From positions 62,001 through 126,000 of the forward strand of contig JAOASD010000015.1 of NCBI GenBank assembly GCA_025210265.1: a DNA stretch of 64,000 nt, written 5' to 3'. Shown one piece after another: positions 44,871 to 53,850 of this stretch. Position numbers and translations under genes: made by a program. A model generated the notes under the pieces. That model saw only the letters and a list, made by a program, of their open reading frames with translations, was not told where the DNA came from and made no database searches. Within the stretch, counting starts at the first letter, position 1. Every line of letters starts with the position of its first letter. This stretch comes from Pelagimonas sp. (GTDB lineage Bacteria; Pseudomonadota; Alphaproteobacteria; Rhodobacterales; Rhodobacteraceae).

Positions 44871-45001
44871 GCGCCCCGGTTTGAATGGTTTCAGGCGTGT
44901 TGTGGCAAATATCCGGGGCCACCACCAGAGCCCAGATCATAGCGCCCATTGCCCCTGCCTGCGCCTTTGCGTAGCGTGGCGCGACAGATCGGAGGGTATC
45001 A

Positions 45002-45817
45002 ATGGATCAGGCAGAAATCGCCCGGCGCGGGCTTGTGCTGTTGGGCTGTGGCAAGATGGGCTCGGCCATGCTGGCAGGGTGGCTGGACGGGGGGCTTCCG
45101 GCCTCTAGTGTGCATGTGATCGACCCCTATCCCAGCGACTGGGTGCAGGCGCAGGGTGTGCATGTGAACGGCGCTTTGCCTGACAGCCCGGCGGTTGTTC
45201 TGATTGCTGTGAAACCGCAGATGATGGGCGATGCGCTGCCCAGCCTGCAGGCGCTTGGCAATGGCGACACGCTGTTTGTTTCGGTCGCGGCGGGCACGAC
45301 GATTGACACGCTGGCGGGCATTCTGGGCGCGCAGACCCCGATCATTCGCGCCATGCCCAACACCCCCGCCGCCGTGGGCAAGGGCATCACAGCGATCATC
45401 GGCAACGCCCTGACCAGCGCCGCGCAGCTGGACACGACCGAGACCCTGTTGCGCGCCATTGGTCAGGTTGTCCGGCTGGAGACCGAGGCCCAGATGGATG
45501 CAGTCACCGGGGTCAGCGGCTCAGGCCCGGCCTATGTGTTTCACATGATCGAATGCCTCGCCAAAGCGGGCGAGGCGCAGGGCCTGTCCGCCGATCTGGC
45601 CATGCAACTGGCCAAAGCCACGGTGGAAGGCGCCGGTGCGCTGGCCATGCAGGCGGATGAATCGCCTGCGCAACTGCGGGTCAATGTGACCTCGCCCAAT
45701 GGGACCACCCAGGCCGGGCTGGAGGTTCTGATGGATGAGACCACGGGCCTGCCCAAGCTGGTCGAAAACACGGTCGCCGCCGCCACCAACCGATCAAAGG
45801 AGCTGGCCAATGGCTGA
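45002..45817 (+). CDS. proC: Pyrroline-5-carboxylate reductase
   Basis: Last step of proline synthesis. The Rossmann motif is LVLLGCGKMGSAMLAGWLDG. Other blocks are IAVKPQMMGDALPSL, IIRAMPNTPAAVGKG, DAVTGVSGSGPAYVFHMIE and NVTSPNGTTQAGLEVL, all diagnostic. It is 271 aa. The ATG follows CGGAGGG by a short spacing. The stop overlaps csaA by 8 bases. Confidence 0.95.
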   Translation: MDQAEIARRGLVLLGCGKMGSAMLAGWLDGGLPASSVHVIDPYPSDWVQAQGVHVNGALPDSPAVVLIAVKPQMMGDALPSLQALGNGDTLFVSVAAGTTIDTLAGILGAQTPIIRAMPNTPAAVGKGITAIIGNALTSAAQLDTTETLLRAIGQVVRLETEAQMDAVTGVSGSGPAYVFHMIECLAKAGEAQGLSADLAMQLAKATVEGAGALAMQADESPAQLRVNVTSPNGTTQAGLEVLMDETTGLPKLVENTVAAATNRSKELANG

Positions 45818-46226
45818 GCAGGCCCCCGAAATCACCTATGACACATTTGCCGCCGTGGATATCCGCACCGGCACTGTGATCCGCGCCGAACCCTTTCCCG
45901 AGGCACACAAACCAGCGATCAAGCTGTGGATCGACTTTGGCCCCGAGATCGGCGCGCGCAAATCAAGCGCCCAGATCACCCAGCATTACACCCCCAAAGA
46001 TCTGGTCGGGCGGCAGGTCATGGGCGTGGTGAATTTCCCGCCACGCCAGATCGGCCCCTTCATGTCCGAAGTGCTGGTGCTGGGCTATCACGACGCCGAC
46101 AACCACGTGGTGCTGGCCGTACCGGACAAGGACACGCCAAACGGCGCGCCTGTGCTAACCCAAACCAAACGCCCCCAAAATGCAGGGGTGCAATGCGGGG
46201 GGCCACCCCCTAGGCTGGACATCTGA
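45810..46226 (+). CDS. csaA: CsaA-type tRNA-binding domain protein
   Basis: A 138-aa protein of the EMAP-II-like tRNA-binding fold. It has YDTFAAVDIRTGTVIRAEPF, KPAIKLWIDFGPEIGARKSS and GRQVMGVVNFPPRQIGPFMS, then LVLGYHDADNHVVLAVPD. CsaA is described as an export-related chaperone and tRNA-binding protein. The domain ends at about residue 115, and an atypical 20-residue tail with cysteine and prolines follows, possibly because a stop has been lost. The ATG at 45810 lies inside proC. Confidence 0.9.
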   Translation: MAEQAPEITYDTFAAVDIRTGTVIRAEPFPEAHKPAIKLWIDFGPEIGARKSSAQITQHYTPKDLVGRQVMGVVNFPPRQIGPFMSEVLVLGYHDADNHVVLAVPDKDTPNGAPVLTQTKRPQNAGVQCGGPPPRLDI

Positions 46227-46289
46227 CGCAGGGGCAGCCTTGACCCTGCGCGCTGACTGACGGATCGAACCCGCGAAGGAGCCTTTGCC

Positions 46290-47408
46290 ATGTATCAACC
46301 CGCCATCACCGGACATGGGGTATTCACCCCGGAACAAACCATCACCAATGATGAATTGGTCAGCGCGTTCAACGCCTATGTCACACAATGGAACACCGAC
46401 AATGCAGAGGCCATCGCCGCAGGCGAGCTCGACGCCATGGGGCCATCCAGCTCCGATTTCATTGTCTCGGCCAGCGGCATCGAACACAGATATGTGATGG
46501 ACAAAGAAGGCGTCCTGGACCCGGCCCGCATGTATCCGCGCCTGCCCGCGCGCCCGGATGATCAGCCCGGTGTGATGGCCGAAATGGCGCTGGACGCCTG
46601 CCAAAAGGCATTGGACATGGCGGGACGGCAGGGCAGCGATGTGGATCTGGTGATATGCGCGGCCTCCAACCACCAACGGGCCTATCCGGCAATCGCCATT
46701 GAAATCCAGCAATTGCTGGGCGCAACCGGCTTTGCCTTTGATATGAATGTGGCCTGCTCCTCTGCCACATTTGGTATTCAGGCTGCGGCGGATATGGTTC
46801 GGTCAGGCAGTGTGCAGCGCGCGCTGGTGGTCAACCCTGAAATCTGCTCGGCCCATCTGGAATGGCGCGACCGCGACTGCCATTTCATCTTTGGTGACGT
46901 GGCCACCGCCGTTCTGATCGAACGCAGCGAAGACGCACAGGGCGCGCGGTTCGACATCGTGTCCACCCGCTGCGCCACGCAGTTTTCCAACAATATCCGC
47001 AACAATAACGGTTTCCTGCGCCGCACCCATGATCAGATGGAAGACCGCCGCGACATGCAATTCATGCAGAACGGGCGCAAAGTGTTCAAAGAAGTGCTGC
47101 CAATGGTGTCGTCCCATATCCTCAGCCACATGCAGGCAGAGGGCTGGCAGGCAGAGGATCTGAAACGCCTGTGGCTGCACCAGGCCAACAAGACGATGAA
47201 TGACTTTATCGGCAAAAAGGTCATGGGCCGTGTGCCGGAACCGCAGGAACAGCCCAACATCCTGCAGGACTATGCCAATACCTCGTCAGCCGGGTCGATC
47301 ATTGCCTTTTCCAAGAACAGCGCCGATCTGGCCCCCGGAGAGTGCGGCGTGATCTGTTCTTTTGGCGCGGGCTATTCCGTCGGCTCGGTGCTGGTGCGGC
47401 GGGCCTGA
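46290..47408 (+). CDS. Beta-ketoacyl-ACP synthase III (KASIII/FabH-like)
   Basis: A 372-aa thiolase-fold condensing enzyme. The nucleophile is in MNVACSSATFGIQAAADMVR. The catalytic His is in LWLHQANKTMNDF and the Asn in DYANTSSAGSIIAFS. It starts MYQPAITGHGVFTPEQTITN. It is longer than housekeeping FabH (about 320 aa) and has an extra N-terminal segment near 30-80, so it resembles the long KASIII group with alternative acyl primers. A true fabH with plsX is not in view. It is preceded by a good ribosome site (GAAGGAG). Confidence 0.88.
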   Translation: MYQPAITGHGVFTPEQTITNDELVSAFNAYVTQWNTDNAEAIAAGELDAMGPSSSDFIVSASGIEHRYVMDKEGVLDPARMYPRLPARPDDQPGVMAEMALDACQKALDMAGRQGSDVDLVICAASNHQRAYPAIAIEIQQLLGATGFAFDMNVACSSATFGIQAAADMVRSGSVQRALVVNPEICSAHLEWRDRDCHFIFGDVATAVLIERSEDAQGARFDIVSTRCATQFSNNIRNNNGFLRRTHDQMEDRRDMQFMQNGRKVFKEVLPMVSSHILSHMQAEGWQAEDLKRLWLHQANKTMNDFIGKKVMGRVPEPQEQPNILQDYANTSSAGSIIAFSKNSADLAPGECGVICSFGAGYSVGSVLVRRA

Positions 47409-47426
47409 ACCGGCCCGCCCTGACGA

Positions 47427-48278
47427 TCAAACGATCAGGTAATCGGTTTCATCGACGTGGTGGTTATACACCAGCACGTCGGTATCCCCATAGCTGACCA
47501 GGCTGTGCGCGCCCTGCAGGGTGACCGAAACAGACGCCCCACCAGAGGATTTGAACACCATCAGATCCAGCCCGTCTTCGAAATCCTGGATTGTGTCAGC
47601 CCCATCCGCAGCGTCAAAAACAAAGCGATCCGCATCGGCCCCACCAAACAACCGGTCATTGCCGTCCCCGGCCACCAGCTTGTCTTCGCCAGCATCGCCG
47701 CGCAGCAGATCATCCCCGCCGCCGGCTTTGATCGTGTCATTGTCGTCACCGCCATGCATGTGGTTGTCGCCGTCACCGCCGACCAGCTTGTCCTCACCGG
47801 CATCGCCGAACATGGTGTCATTGCCCTTGCGGTCGCGCAAAAGGTCATTGCCGTCGCCACCGACCAGCACGTCATCCCCTTTGCCGCCCTTCAGCTTGTC
47901 GTCGCCCGCGTCGCCGCGCACCACGTCATCGCCTTTGCCGCCTTTCAGCTTGTCACGGCCATCAGAGCCGCTCATGCGGTCATCGCCCGCGCCACCGCGC
48001 ATCACATCATTGCCTTCGGCCCCGAACAGCGTGTCGTTCCCAGCGCCCGCAAACAGCGTATCCGCCCCGTCACCGCCATTCACCGTGTCGGCACCGCCAC
48101 CGCCGATCAGCACGTCATCGCCGCCCTGACCATTCAGCAGATCATTGCCGTCACCGCCGCGCACCGTGTCATTGCCGTCACCGGCCAGCACGCGGTCATC
48201 GCCTTCTTTTGCTTTGATCAGATCGTCCCCTGACGTCCCGACAAGGCTGTCATTCTGATCCGTTCCGTTGATTTCCAT
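47427..48278 (-). CDS. Hemolysin-type calcium-binding RTX repeat protein
   Basis: A 283-aa protein that is almost entirely RTX nonapeptides of the form GGxGxDxLx. There are about 20 from residue 10 to 225, for example GGDGNDLLNGQGGDDVLIGG and DKLKGGKGDDVV. It ends with the serralysin-type C-terminal region DRFVFDAADGADTIQDFEDG and LDLMVF, which carries the uncleaved type I secretion signal. No enzymatic domain is present. The repeats fold on calcium after export. The ATG follows AAGGAGAC. It is the possible client of the type I system at 26392-29429. Confidence 0.92.
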   Translation of the reverse strand: MEINGTDQNDSLVGTSGDDLIKAKEGDDRVLAGDGNDTVRGGDGNDLLNGQGGDDVLIGGGGADTVNGGDGADTLFAGAGNDTLFGAEGNDVMRGGAGDDRMSGSDGRDKLKGGKGDDVVRGDAGDDKLKGGKGDDVLVGGDGNDLLRDRKGNDTMFGDAGEDKLVGGDGDNHMHGGDDNDTIKAGGGDDLLRGDAGEDKLVAGDGNDRLFGGADADRFVFDAADGADTIQDFEDGLDLMVFKSSGGASVSVTLQGAHSLVSYGDTDVLVYNHHVDETDYLIV

Positions 48279-48431
48279 CGCTGTCTCCTTTGAGTTCGCT
48301 CATGTCATACTCCCCCCGAAAATATGGTTAACCACACTGAAAATGGGCGGCCCGCCCTGCCCCTCATGGGCAGACCGGACAGCGTATTCACCGCCTTGGG
48401 GCCCGTAATCCCCGGTGCCTGCCACGCCCGG

Positions 48432-49925
48432 TCATGGGGCTGCGTCCTTTTCGTCATGCAGGGCCGCCGTCAAAGACGGGCCGGGCAGATCAATCAACCG
48501 TGTGCCCGTCACCCGCAAACGCCCGCCACCCTGGCCTGCACCGGCCAGCTCCAGATATGTGGTCGCGGCGCTGGCCTGCCAAAGAGGCATCAACCGGTCG
48601 ATGCTGCGCTGAGGCAGATCCGTCCCGCCTGCGCTCCAGACCCGTCGGGCCTGCGCTTCGAACAGGCGGCGATACCCGCGATAGAACGGCATCACCAAAA
48701 CAGAGCGCGGCGCGATGCCTGCCCGGCTGACCCGGCGGGGTTGCCATCCGGCATCCGTGATCTGCGCCAGCGCGGCAATCAGCCGATCACAATCCGCCTG
48801 TGAAAAACCGACCTCGGCGGCGCGGGCCTCGAAAATATCGCTGAGCTGGCGCAGGCGATGCACACAGGTCTGGCGCGCGCTGCGCTCGGCCTCAGCACGA
48901 GCAGGCTTCAGGCCAGGCGCACGCTGTTTTTCCCAGCGTTTCAGGCTGCGGTGAACCCCAGCGCAGGCCGCATCCAGCAAGGCCAACGCCGTGGGCCAGT
49001 CAAAGGGCAGGAACCCCGGATCGGTCATGCCGCCGCTGCCCAGAACCAGCGTAGAGAAATCTCCGCCGGGCGCGGGTTGATCCGATTGTGTCGTCGGCAC
49101 CAGCGCCCAGCGCGGCGCAATCACTGCATCAGGACCGATCATATTTGCCAGGCGGGCCGCGCCGCTGCCGGGCTTGTCCTGTGACAGCGCGTCGGTCAGG
49201 GCCTCCTGCGGCGGTGGAGTTTGCTGCAGATCCCCGGACACCTGCAGACAGGTCGCGCGCTTGCCGTTTTGCGCCGCAAAGATCACCAGCGCCCCAGTAC
49301 CCGGTGCTGCGACCTCCAGATCCGCCAGATCAATCTGCGCGATAAACCGCGCCGGGCGGCCCTCAAACTTGGGCCAGGGATGACCCGCGGGCAATTCAGG
49401 CATTCCGCCGATCCAGCTGCGATCAGCGAAATGATCCAGATCCACGGCAAAGGATCGCGGGGGGCTCAGCAGTTCAGACAGCGCAATGGGGGCAAAGGCG
49501 GGCGAGGTCGCAGTAACAGTAGGCGCGTCGTCTGCCGCACCAGGCTGTGCCTGTTTCTGGGCTTTGCCCCGCAACAGCGCCTGCAACAGATCCTTACGCC
49601 CGCTTTTGCTTTGCAAATCCTGTGCCAACCGTGCCGTCGGGCTGGAGGCCAGCATATCCCGATAGGCACCGCGCCGGTCGGCGCTGCTTGGAACCGCTGC
49701 CTTGTCCTTATGCGCCGATGTGGCGACAGGCCCAGCGCCCGCGCCCGCCCGCCGGGAGAACAGCAGCGCCCCAAGGCCCAAACCCGCAAGGATGACCGCC
49801 ATTTCTGGTCGGACCATCGCCACAGGCAAGGCCAGAACACCGCTGAGTATCAATGCCAGCCAGATCACCCCGACCAGCAAAAACCCATGTGCCAATAGAA
49901 AAACCGAACGTGCCGCATAGACCAT
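48432..49925 (-). CDS. DUF1963-domain membrane-anchored protein
   Basis: A 497-aa protein. The N-terminus has two hydrophobic helices (about 5-65), then a low-complexity linker. A DUF1963 (YwqG-like) region covers about 160-300, with SWIGGMPELPAGHPWPKFEG and RPARFIAQIDLADLE, and a helical C-terminal part. The family is of unknown function. It is probably anchored in the inner membrane with the large domain in the cytoplasm. I see no operon partner: RTX lies downstream after a 150-base gap. Confidence 0.78.
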   Translation of the reverse strand: MVYAARSVFLLAHGFLLVGVIWLALILSGVLALPVAMVRPEMAVILAGLGLGALLFSRRAGAGAGPVATSAHKDKAAVPSSADRRGAYRDMLASSPTARLAQDLQSKSGRKDLLQALLRGKAQKQAQPGAADDAPTVTATSPAFAPIALSELLSPPRSFAVDLDHFADRSWIGGMPELPAGHPWPKFEGRPARFIAQIDLADLEVAAPGTGALVIFAAQNGKRATCLQVSGDLQQTPPPQEALTDALSQDKPGSGAARLANMIGPDAVIAPRWALVPTTQSDQPAPGGDFSTLVLGSGGMTDPGFLPFDWPTALALLDAACAGVHRSLKRWEKQRAPGLKPARAEAERSARQTCVHRLRQLSDIFEARAAEVGFSQADCDRLIAALAQITDAGWQPRRVSRAGIAPRSVLVMPFYRGYRRLFEAQARRVWSAGGTDLPQRSIDRLMPLWQASAATTYLELAGAGQGGGRLRVTGTRLIDLPGPSLTAALHDEKDAAP

Positions 49926-50071
49926 GTCACTGCCCTCTATCCTCTAGCGTTAAGACTTCGCTAAGGATTCGGGCAAAAACATGATCCGGGCAGGGCCACA
50001 CTGGGGAGAGTTGATGCCATTTCAGGCGGCGCAACCCCCAATTGTCACCCGTTCAGGCGCATCCAGGATGA

Positions 50072-50650
50072 TCAGCGGCCCATTTCTTCGCGCCAATGTT
50101 TGCGGCACAGGCTGACATAGGTTTCATTGCCCCCGATCTGCACCTGCGCCCCGTCCCGCAACGCCGTGCCATCAGGCCCGCAACGCACAACCATCGTGGC
50201 CTTTTTCCCGCAATGGCAGATCGTGCGCACTTCGCGCATCTCATCGGCCAGCGCCAGCAGGGCCGCCGATCCGGGAAACAGCTCTCCGCGGAAATCGACG
50301 CGCAGGCCATAGGCCATCACCGGCACTTTCAGGTCATCCACCACGCGGGCCAGCTGCCAGACCTGATCGCGTGACAGGAACTGGGCCTCATCGACAAAAA
50401 TACAGGCAACGCGGCCCTGCTCCAGCCGCCGGGACACCTTGTCAAACAGATCTGTTTCGGGGCTGAACGTGTCGGCCTCGCGGCCCAGCCCGATCCGAGA
50501 CCCAATCCGCCCCTGCCCCGCGCGGCTGTCCAGCGCAGCAGTCAGCAGATAGGTCTGCATCCCACGTTCATTGTAGTTATGGGCCGCCTGCAGCAGCAGG
50601 GTCGATTTGCCCGCATTCATCGTCGAATACTGAAAGTGCAGCTTTGCCAT
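50072..50650 (-). CDS. tdk: Thymidine kinase
   Basis: Phosphorylates thymidine in the salvage pathway. The P-loop is FQYSTMNAGKSTLLLQAAHN. The Walker B-like FVDEAQFLSRDQVWQLA carries the catalytic Glu. The zinc lasso uses CHCGKKATMVVRC and a later Cys in YVSLCRKHW. The 192-aa length is typical of type II thymidine kinases. It is divergent from the small HTH gene. Confidence 0.95.
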   Translation of the reverse strand: MAKLHFQYSTMNAGKSTLLLQAAHNYNERGMQTYLLTAALDSRAGQGRIGSRIGLGREADTFSPETDLFDKVSRRLEQGRVACIFVDEAQFLSRDQVWQLARVVDDLKVPVMAYGLRVDFRGELFPGSAALLALADEMREVRTICHCGKKATMVVRCGPDGTALRDGAQVQIGGNETYVSLCRKHWREEMGR

Positions 50651-50696
50651 GCCGTTCTATTGCCCCGCGCGGGATCTGACCGCAACCGACAATGCG

Positions 50697-50751
50697 GCTG
50701 CGGGCCACACCGTGAGGGCACGCCCTCGGGGGTCCCGGCCTGGCCCGCAGC
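50697..50751. repeat. Long-armed inverted repeat between tdk and the HTH gene
   Basis: Perfect 11-base arms GCTGCGGGCCA (50697-50707) and TGGCCCGCAGC (50741-50751) enclose 33 bases. These contain a second hairpin, GAGGG (50714-50718) with CCCTC (50723-50727). It lies in 281 non-coding bases and could be a structured leader, a small RNA or a terminator-like element. Confidence 0.6.
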
Positions 50752-50931
50752 AAAACATGCCCAGGTCTGTGTCGATGTCCTACGCAAACGCGACGAGACC
50801 AACCCAAAAGCCCGATCCATGTGCAACACCCCGGTGTCGGGGCTTGAATAGGGAATGACATCCCCCCGCAATCGGAGTAATGGGAAAAGACGTATGGGGC
50901 TCCCCCGTGGGGAGATAGGGTAAAGGGCAAC

Positions 50932-51390
50932 ATGAACAAACTGGGATCTTATCTCAAGAAGCACACCGAGGCCCTGGTCAAGGATGTCGGCGTCGAAGCA
51001 GCCTGCGAACTGACCGGCAAATCCAAGGCCACGATCGGGCGCTACTATTCCGAACATGCGGAACATGACGAACGGTTCATGCCCATTGACGCCGTGGCCC
51101 ATCTGGAAGAGGCCGCCAGCTACCCGCATGTGACCTCGGCCCTGGCCGAGCTGAAAGGCATCACCCTGCAATTCGACGAAAGCCGCCGCAATTCCAAACG
51201 CGAAGGCGGGGTAAATTCGGACGTGATCGTCCTGTCGCAGCGATTTGCCATGCTGATGGCGGAATACAACCAGTCGATCGAGGATGGCGTGATTTCCGCC
51301 AACGAGGCAAAGCGCCTGCTCAAGGAAACCCTGGCCATCCAGAAGGTGCTGATCGACATGAAAATGCACCTGGAAGATGAAACCGTCTAA
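50932..51390 (+). CDS. small helix-turn-helix-like protein of unknown function (152 aa)
   Basis: I do not recognise the family. Residues 20-40 (VEAACELTGKSKATIGRYYS) look like a helix-turn-helix in which the recognition helix is KSKATIGRYYS, much as in phage-type regulators. The middle links to a basic stretch (DESRRNSKREGG). The C-terminal half is helical and may be a dimer coiled coil. It has no membrane segment. The ATG follows GGGTAAAGGGCAAC. It stands alone between tdk and a convergent gene. Confidence 0.65.
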   Translation: MNKLGSYLKKHTEALVKDVGVEAACELTGKSKATIGRYYSEHAEHDERFMPIDAVAHLEEAASYPHVTSALAELKGITLQFDESRRNSKREGGVNSDVIVLSQRFAMLMAEYNQSIEDGVISANEAKRLLKETLAIQKVLIDMKMHLEDETV

Positions 51391-51397
51391 CGGTCCG

Positions 51398-52240
51398 TCA
51401 CTGCCAGCTGTCCCCAAACAATGTTTGCACACGCTCTTGCAGCATAATGTGCTGCTCAGGGCGGCTTTGCGCCAAGCAAGATCCTGCAATCTGTCGCATT
51501 TTCAACGGCAGGTCAGCAGGATCCGCAGCGGCGGCCTCTTCGATATGGGTCAGGCGTTGCATAGAGTTGCGGAACGACCCGAACGCCGCGCGAATTTCAA
51601 CCTGACGCAAAGAGGCCGGTGCGGTAAAGCGGCTGAACACATACCAAAAAATCGGGTTATTGATTTCAACCGCATAGGACATCAGCCGCGCCATCAGATC
51701 GGCCTGACGCGCCCGCTCATCCGGTTTACACAACAGCGCCATGCCAACAGCTTTGACAATATTTGAACTGCTGTTGAACAGATACGGGGTCATCTTGCGC
51801 AGTTTCAGCCCATCGACCTCGTCCAGGACCGTCTGGGCAAACTCCGCATAGCGGTGCCCACCTGCGATCAGGTCCACATTCATCGCAACATTTAAAAGTG
51901 AAAACACGACATGTGTGCGGTCCCGGCGCAGGCCGAAAACATAGGGAAAAGCGCGCACCTGTGGCAAGACCTCTGCCAAGCGGGCGGACCAGGCCTCTGC
52001 CCCTTCAAGGTCCAGAAGCTCACAGGTTTTGTGCCCCCCTGCAATCAGCGCATAGACCCGGTCGATCTCTGCCAGAGTCGGGTCATCACTCAGCTTATTC
52101 AACAGGTACTGCTGCTCTTTCAGATCCGCCGGGCGGCGTCCCTTTTTGTAAATGAGCATCTGCGAGGTCTTGATCCGCGTCCGTTTGGGCATCCCAGCCA
52201 AAACCTGCAAGACCGCCTCTGCAGTCATATCCTTGTACAT
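51398..52240 (-). CDS. unknown helical protein downstream of rimO (280 aa)
   Basis: No family is recognised. The protein is soluble and mostly alpha-helical with many leucine-rich helices, which suggests an alpha-solenoid or a bundle. The N-terminal basic part includes KRTRIKTSQMLIYKKGRRP, a possible nucleic-acid or membrane contact. The ATG at 52240 follows rimO by three bases with GAAGG upstream, so it is transcribed with rimO. Base composition is somewhat less GC-rich than rimO. Confidence 0.6.
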   Translation of the reverse strand: MYKDMTAEAVLQVLAGMPKRTRIKTSQMLIYKKGRRPADLKEQQYLLNKLSDDPTLAEIDRVYALIAGGHKTCELLDLEGAEAWSARLAEVLPQVRAFPYVFGLRRDRTHVVFSLLNVAMNVDLIAGGHRYAEFAQTVLDEVDGLKLRKMTPYLFNSSSNIVKAVGMALLCKPDERARQADLMARLMSYAVEINNPIFWYVFSRFTAPASLRQVEIRAAFGSFRNSMQRLTHIEEAAAADPADLPLKMRQIAGSCLAQSRPEQHIMLQERVQTLFGDSWQ

Positions 52241-52243
52241 AGC

Positions 52244-53635
52244 TTAGCCTTCACTCGCTGAGGGGGTCGCCTGCAATTGCCCCCAGAGATCGTATTCGCC
52301 TGCCTCGTCGACTTCGACGGTTACGATCTGGCCCGGCTGCAGGTGATCTGCGCCCTCATCAATGAACAGGTTGCCGTCGATTTCCGGGGCATCTGCTTTG
52401 GTCCGGCAGGTGGCGATGCCGTCCTCGTCCACATCATCGACGATCACATCCATGATCTGACCGACTTTGGCGGCGAGCTTGGCCTCAGAAATCGCCTGCG
52501 CCTTTTCCATGAAGCGATCCCAGCGTTCTTGCTTGAGCTCTTCGGGCACGTGATCGGGCAGCTCGTTGGAGCGCGCGCCATCGACATTTTCGTATTTGAA
52601 GCAGCCGACGCGATCCAGCTGGGCCTCGTCCATCCAATCCAGCAGGGTCTGAAACTCGGCCTCTGTTTCGCCGGGATAGCCGACGATAAAGGTCGAGCGC
52701 AGGATGATGTCGGGGCAGATGCCGCGCCATTCTGCGATCCGATCCAGCGTGCGTTCCGCGGCGGCCGGGCGAGCCATGCGTTTCAGCGTATCGGGATGGG
52801 CGTGCTGGAAGGGCACGTCAAGATAGGGTAGGATCAGCCCTTCGGCCATCAGCGGGATCAGTTCGCGCACATGGGGATAGGGGTAGATATAGTGCATCCG
52901 CACCCAGGCGCCGAGGCTGCCCAGGTCGCGCGCCAGTTTGGTGATATGCTTTTCCGCGCCGCGCTCGGCATCCTTCCAGTCGACGCCATAGGCGCTGGTG
53001 TCCTGGCTGATGACCAGCAATTCCTGCACACCGGCCTCGACCAGCTTTTCGGCCTCGCGCAGAACGGCGCGGTGCGGGCGGCTGGCCAGCTTGCCGCGCA
53101 TATCCGGGATGATGCAGAATTTGCAGCTGTGATTGCAGCCCTCGGAAATCTTGAGATAGCTGAAATGGCGCGGCGTCAGGGACACACCGCTGGCTGGCAG
53201 CAGATCCACAAAGGGATCGGGCTTAGGCGGCACAACCCCATGCACCGCGTCCAGCACCTGTTCATATTGATGCGGCCCGGTGACGGCCTGCACCTTGGGA
53301 TGCACGCCGGTGATATATTCCGGTTCGGCACCAAGGCAGCCGGTCACGATGACCTTGCCATTTTCGGCCAGCGCCTCGCCAATGGCCTCCAGGCTTTCGG
53401 CCTTGGCACTATCGAGAAACCCGCAAGTATTCACGATCACCGCATCGGCACCAGAATAGTCGGGCGAGATCCCGTAGCCTTCGGCGCGCAGGCGCGTGAG
53501 GATGCGCTCGCTGTCAACGAGGGCTTTGGGGCAACCGAGGCTGACCATGCCGATTGTGGGCTGACCCTCGCGGCGGTCCGTGGCGAACCGGGGGGCGGCG
53601 ATATCGGGGCGGAGGCTTGGCGGGTTCGTGCTCAT
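52244..53635 (-). CDS. rimO: Ribosomal protein uS12 methylthiotransferase
   Basis: A radical-SAM enzyme that adds a methylthio group to Asp of ribosomal protein S12. The N-terminal UPF0004 domain has [36 protein letters not shown] and [12 protein letters not shown] for the second cluster. The radical SAM motif is [15 protein letters not shown] and a C-terminal TRAM domain follows. It is 463 aa. The first start used is the ATG at 53635. Confidence 0.95.
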   Translation of the reverse strand: MSTNPPSLRPDIAAPRFATDRREGQPTIGMVSLGCPKALVDSERILTRLRAEGYGISPDYSGADAVIVNTCGFLDSAKAESLEAIGEALAENGKVIVTGCLGAEPEYITGVHPKVQAVTGPHQYEQVLDAVHGVVPPKPDPFVDLLPASGVSLTPRHFSYLKISEGCNHSCKFCIIPDMRGKLASRPHRAVLREAEKLVEAGVQELLVISQDTSAYGVDWKDAERGAEKHITKLARDLGSLGAWVRMHYIYPYPHVRELIPLMAEGLILPYLDVPFQHAHPDTLKRMARPAAAERTLDRIAEWRGICPDIILRSTFIVGYPGETEAEFQTLLDWMDEAQLDRVGCFKYENVDGARSNELPDHVPEELKQERWDRFMEKAQAISEAKLAAKVGQIMDVIVDDVDEDGIATCRTKADAPEIDGNLFIDEGADHLQPGQIVTVEVDEAGEYDLWGQLQATPSASEG

Positions 53636-53701
53636 GCGGCCTCATATACTGGGATGTGAGGACCGGGCAAGCATGAGGGTGGGGGTACCTAGTCTGCGAC
53701 A

Positions 53702-53761
53702 GGGGTGCATCCACTCAGTCTGGCGCCAATTTTATGCTATCCACACACAGAATTGCACCCC
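53702..53761. repeat. Short inverted repeat upstream of the DUF4062 gene
   Basis: GGGGTGCA (53702-53709) and TGCACCCC (53754-53761) form perfect 8-base arms 44 bases apart in the non-coding gap between rimO and the DUF4062 gene. It could be regulatory or a junction mark. Confidence 0.4.
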
Positions 53762-53850
53762 ACGCCTGCATCTCGTCCCAGCCCCCACGGCGTATTGCGC
53801 CCAAATCACATGTGCCATAAACGAATAAACGCACTGGAAGGAGCACCCAT

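Noticed and set aside
43576-44949. 457-aa minus-strand ORF
   Set aside because: It overlaps benE in another frame and is composed mainly of Gly, Ala and Arg without domains.
47457-48233. 258-aa plus-strand ORF with repeated His/Val pattern
   Set aside because: It is the mirror of the RTX repeats on the minus strand.
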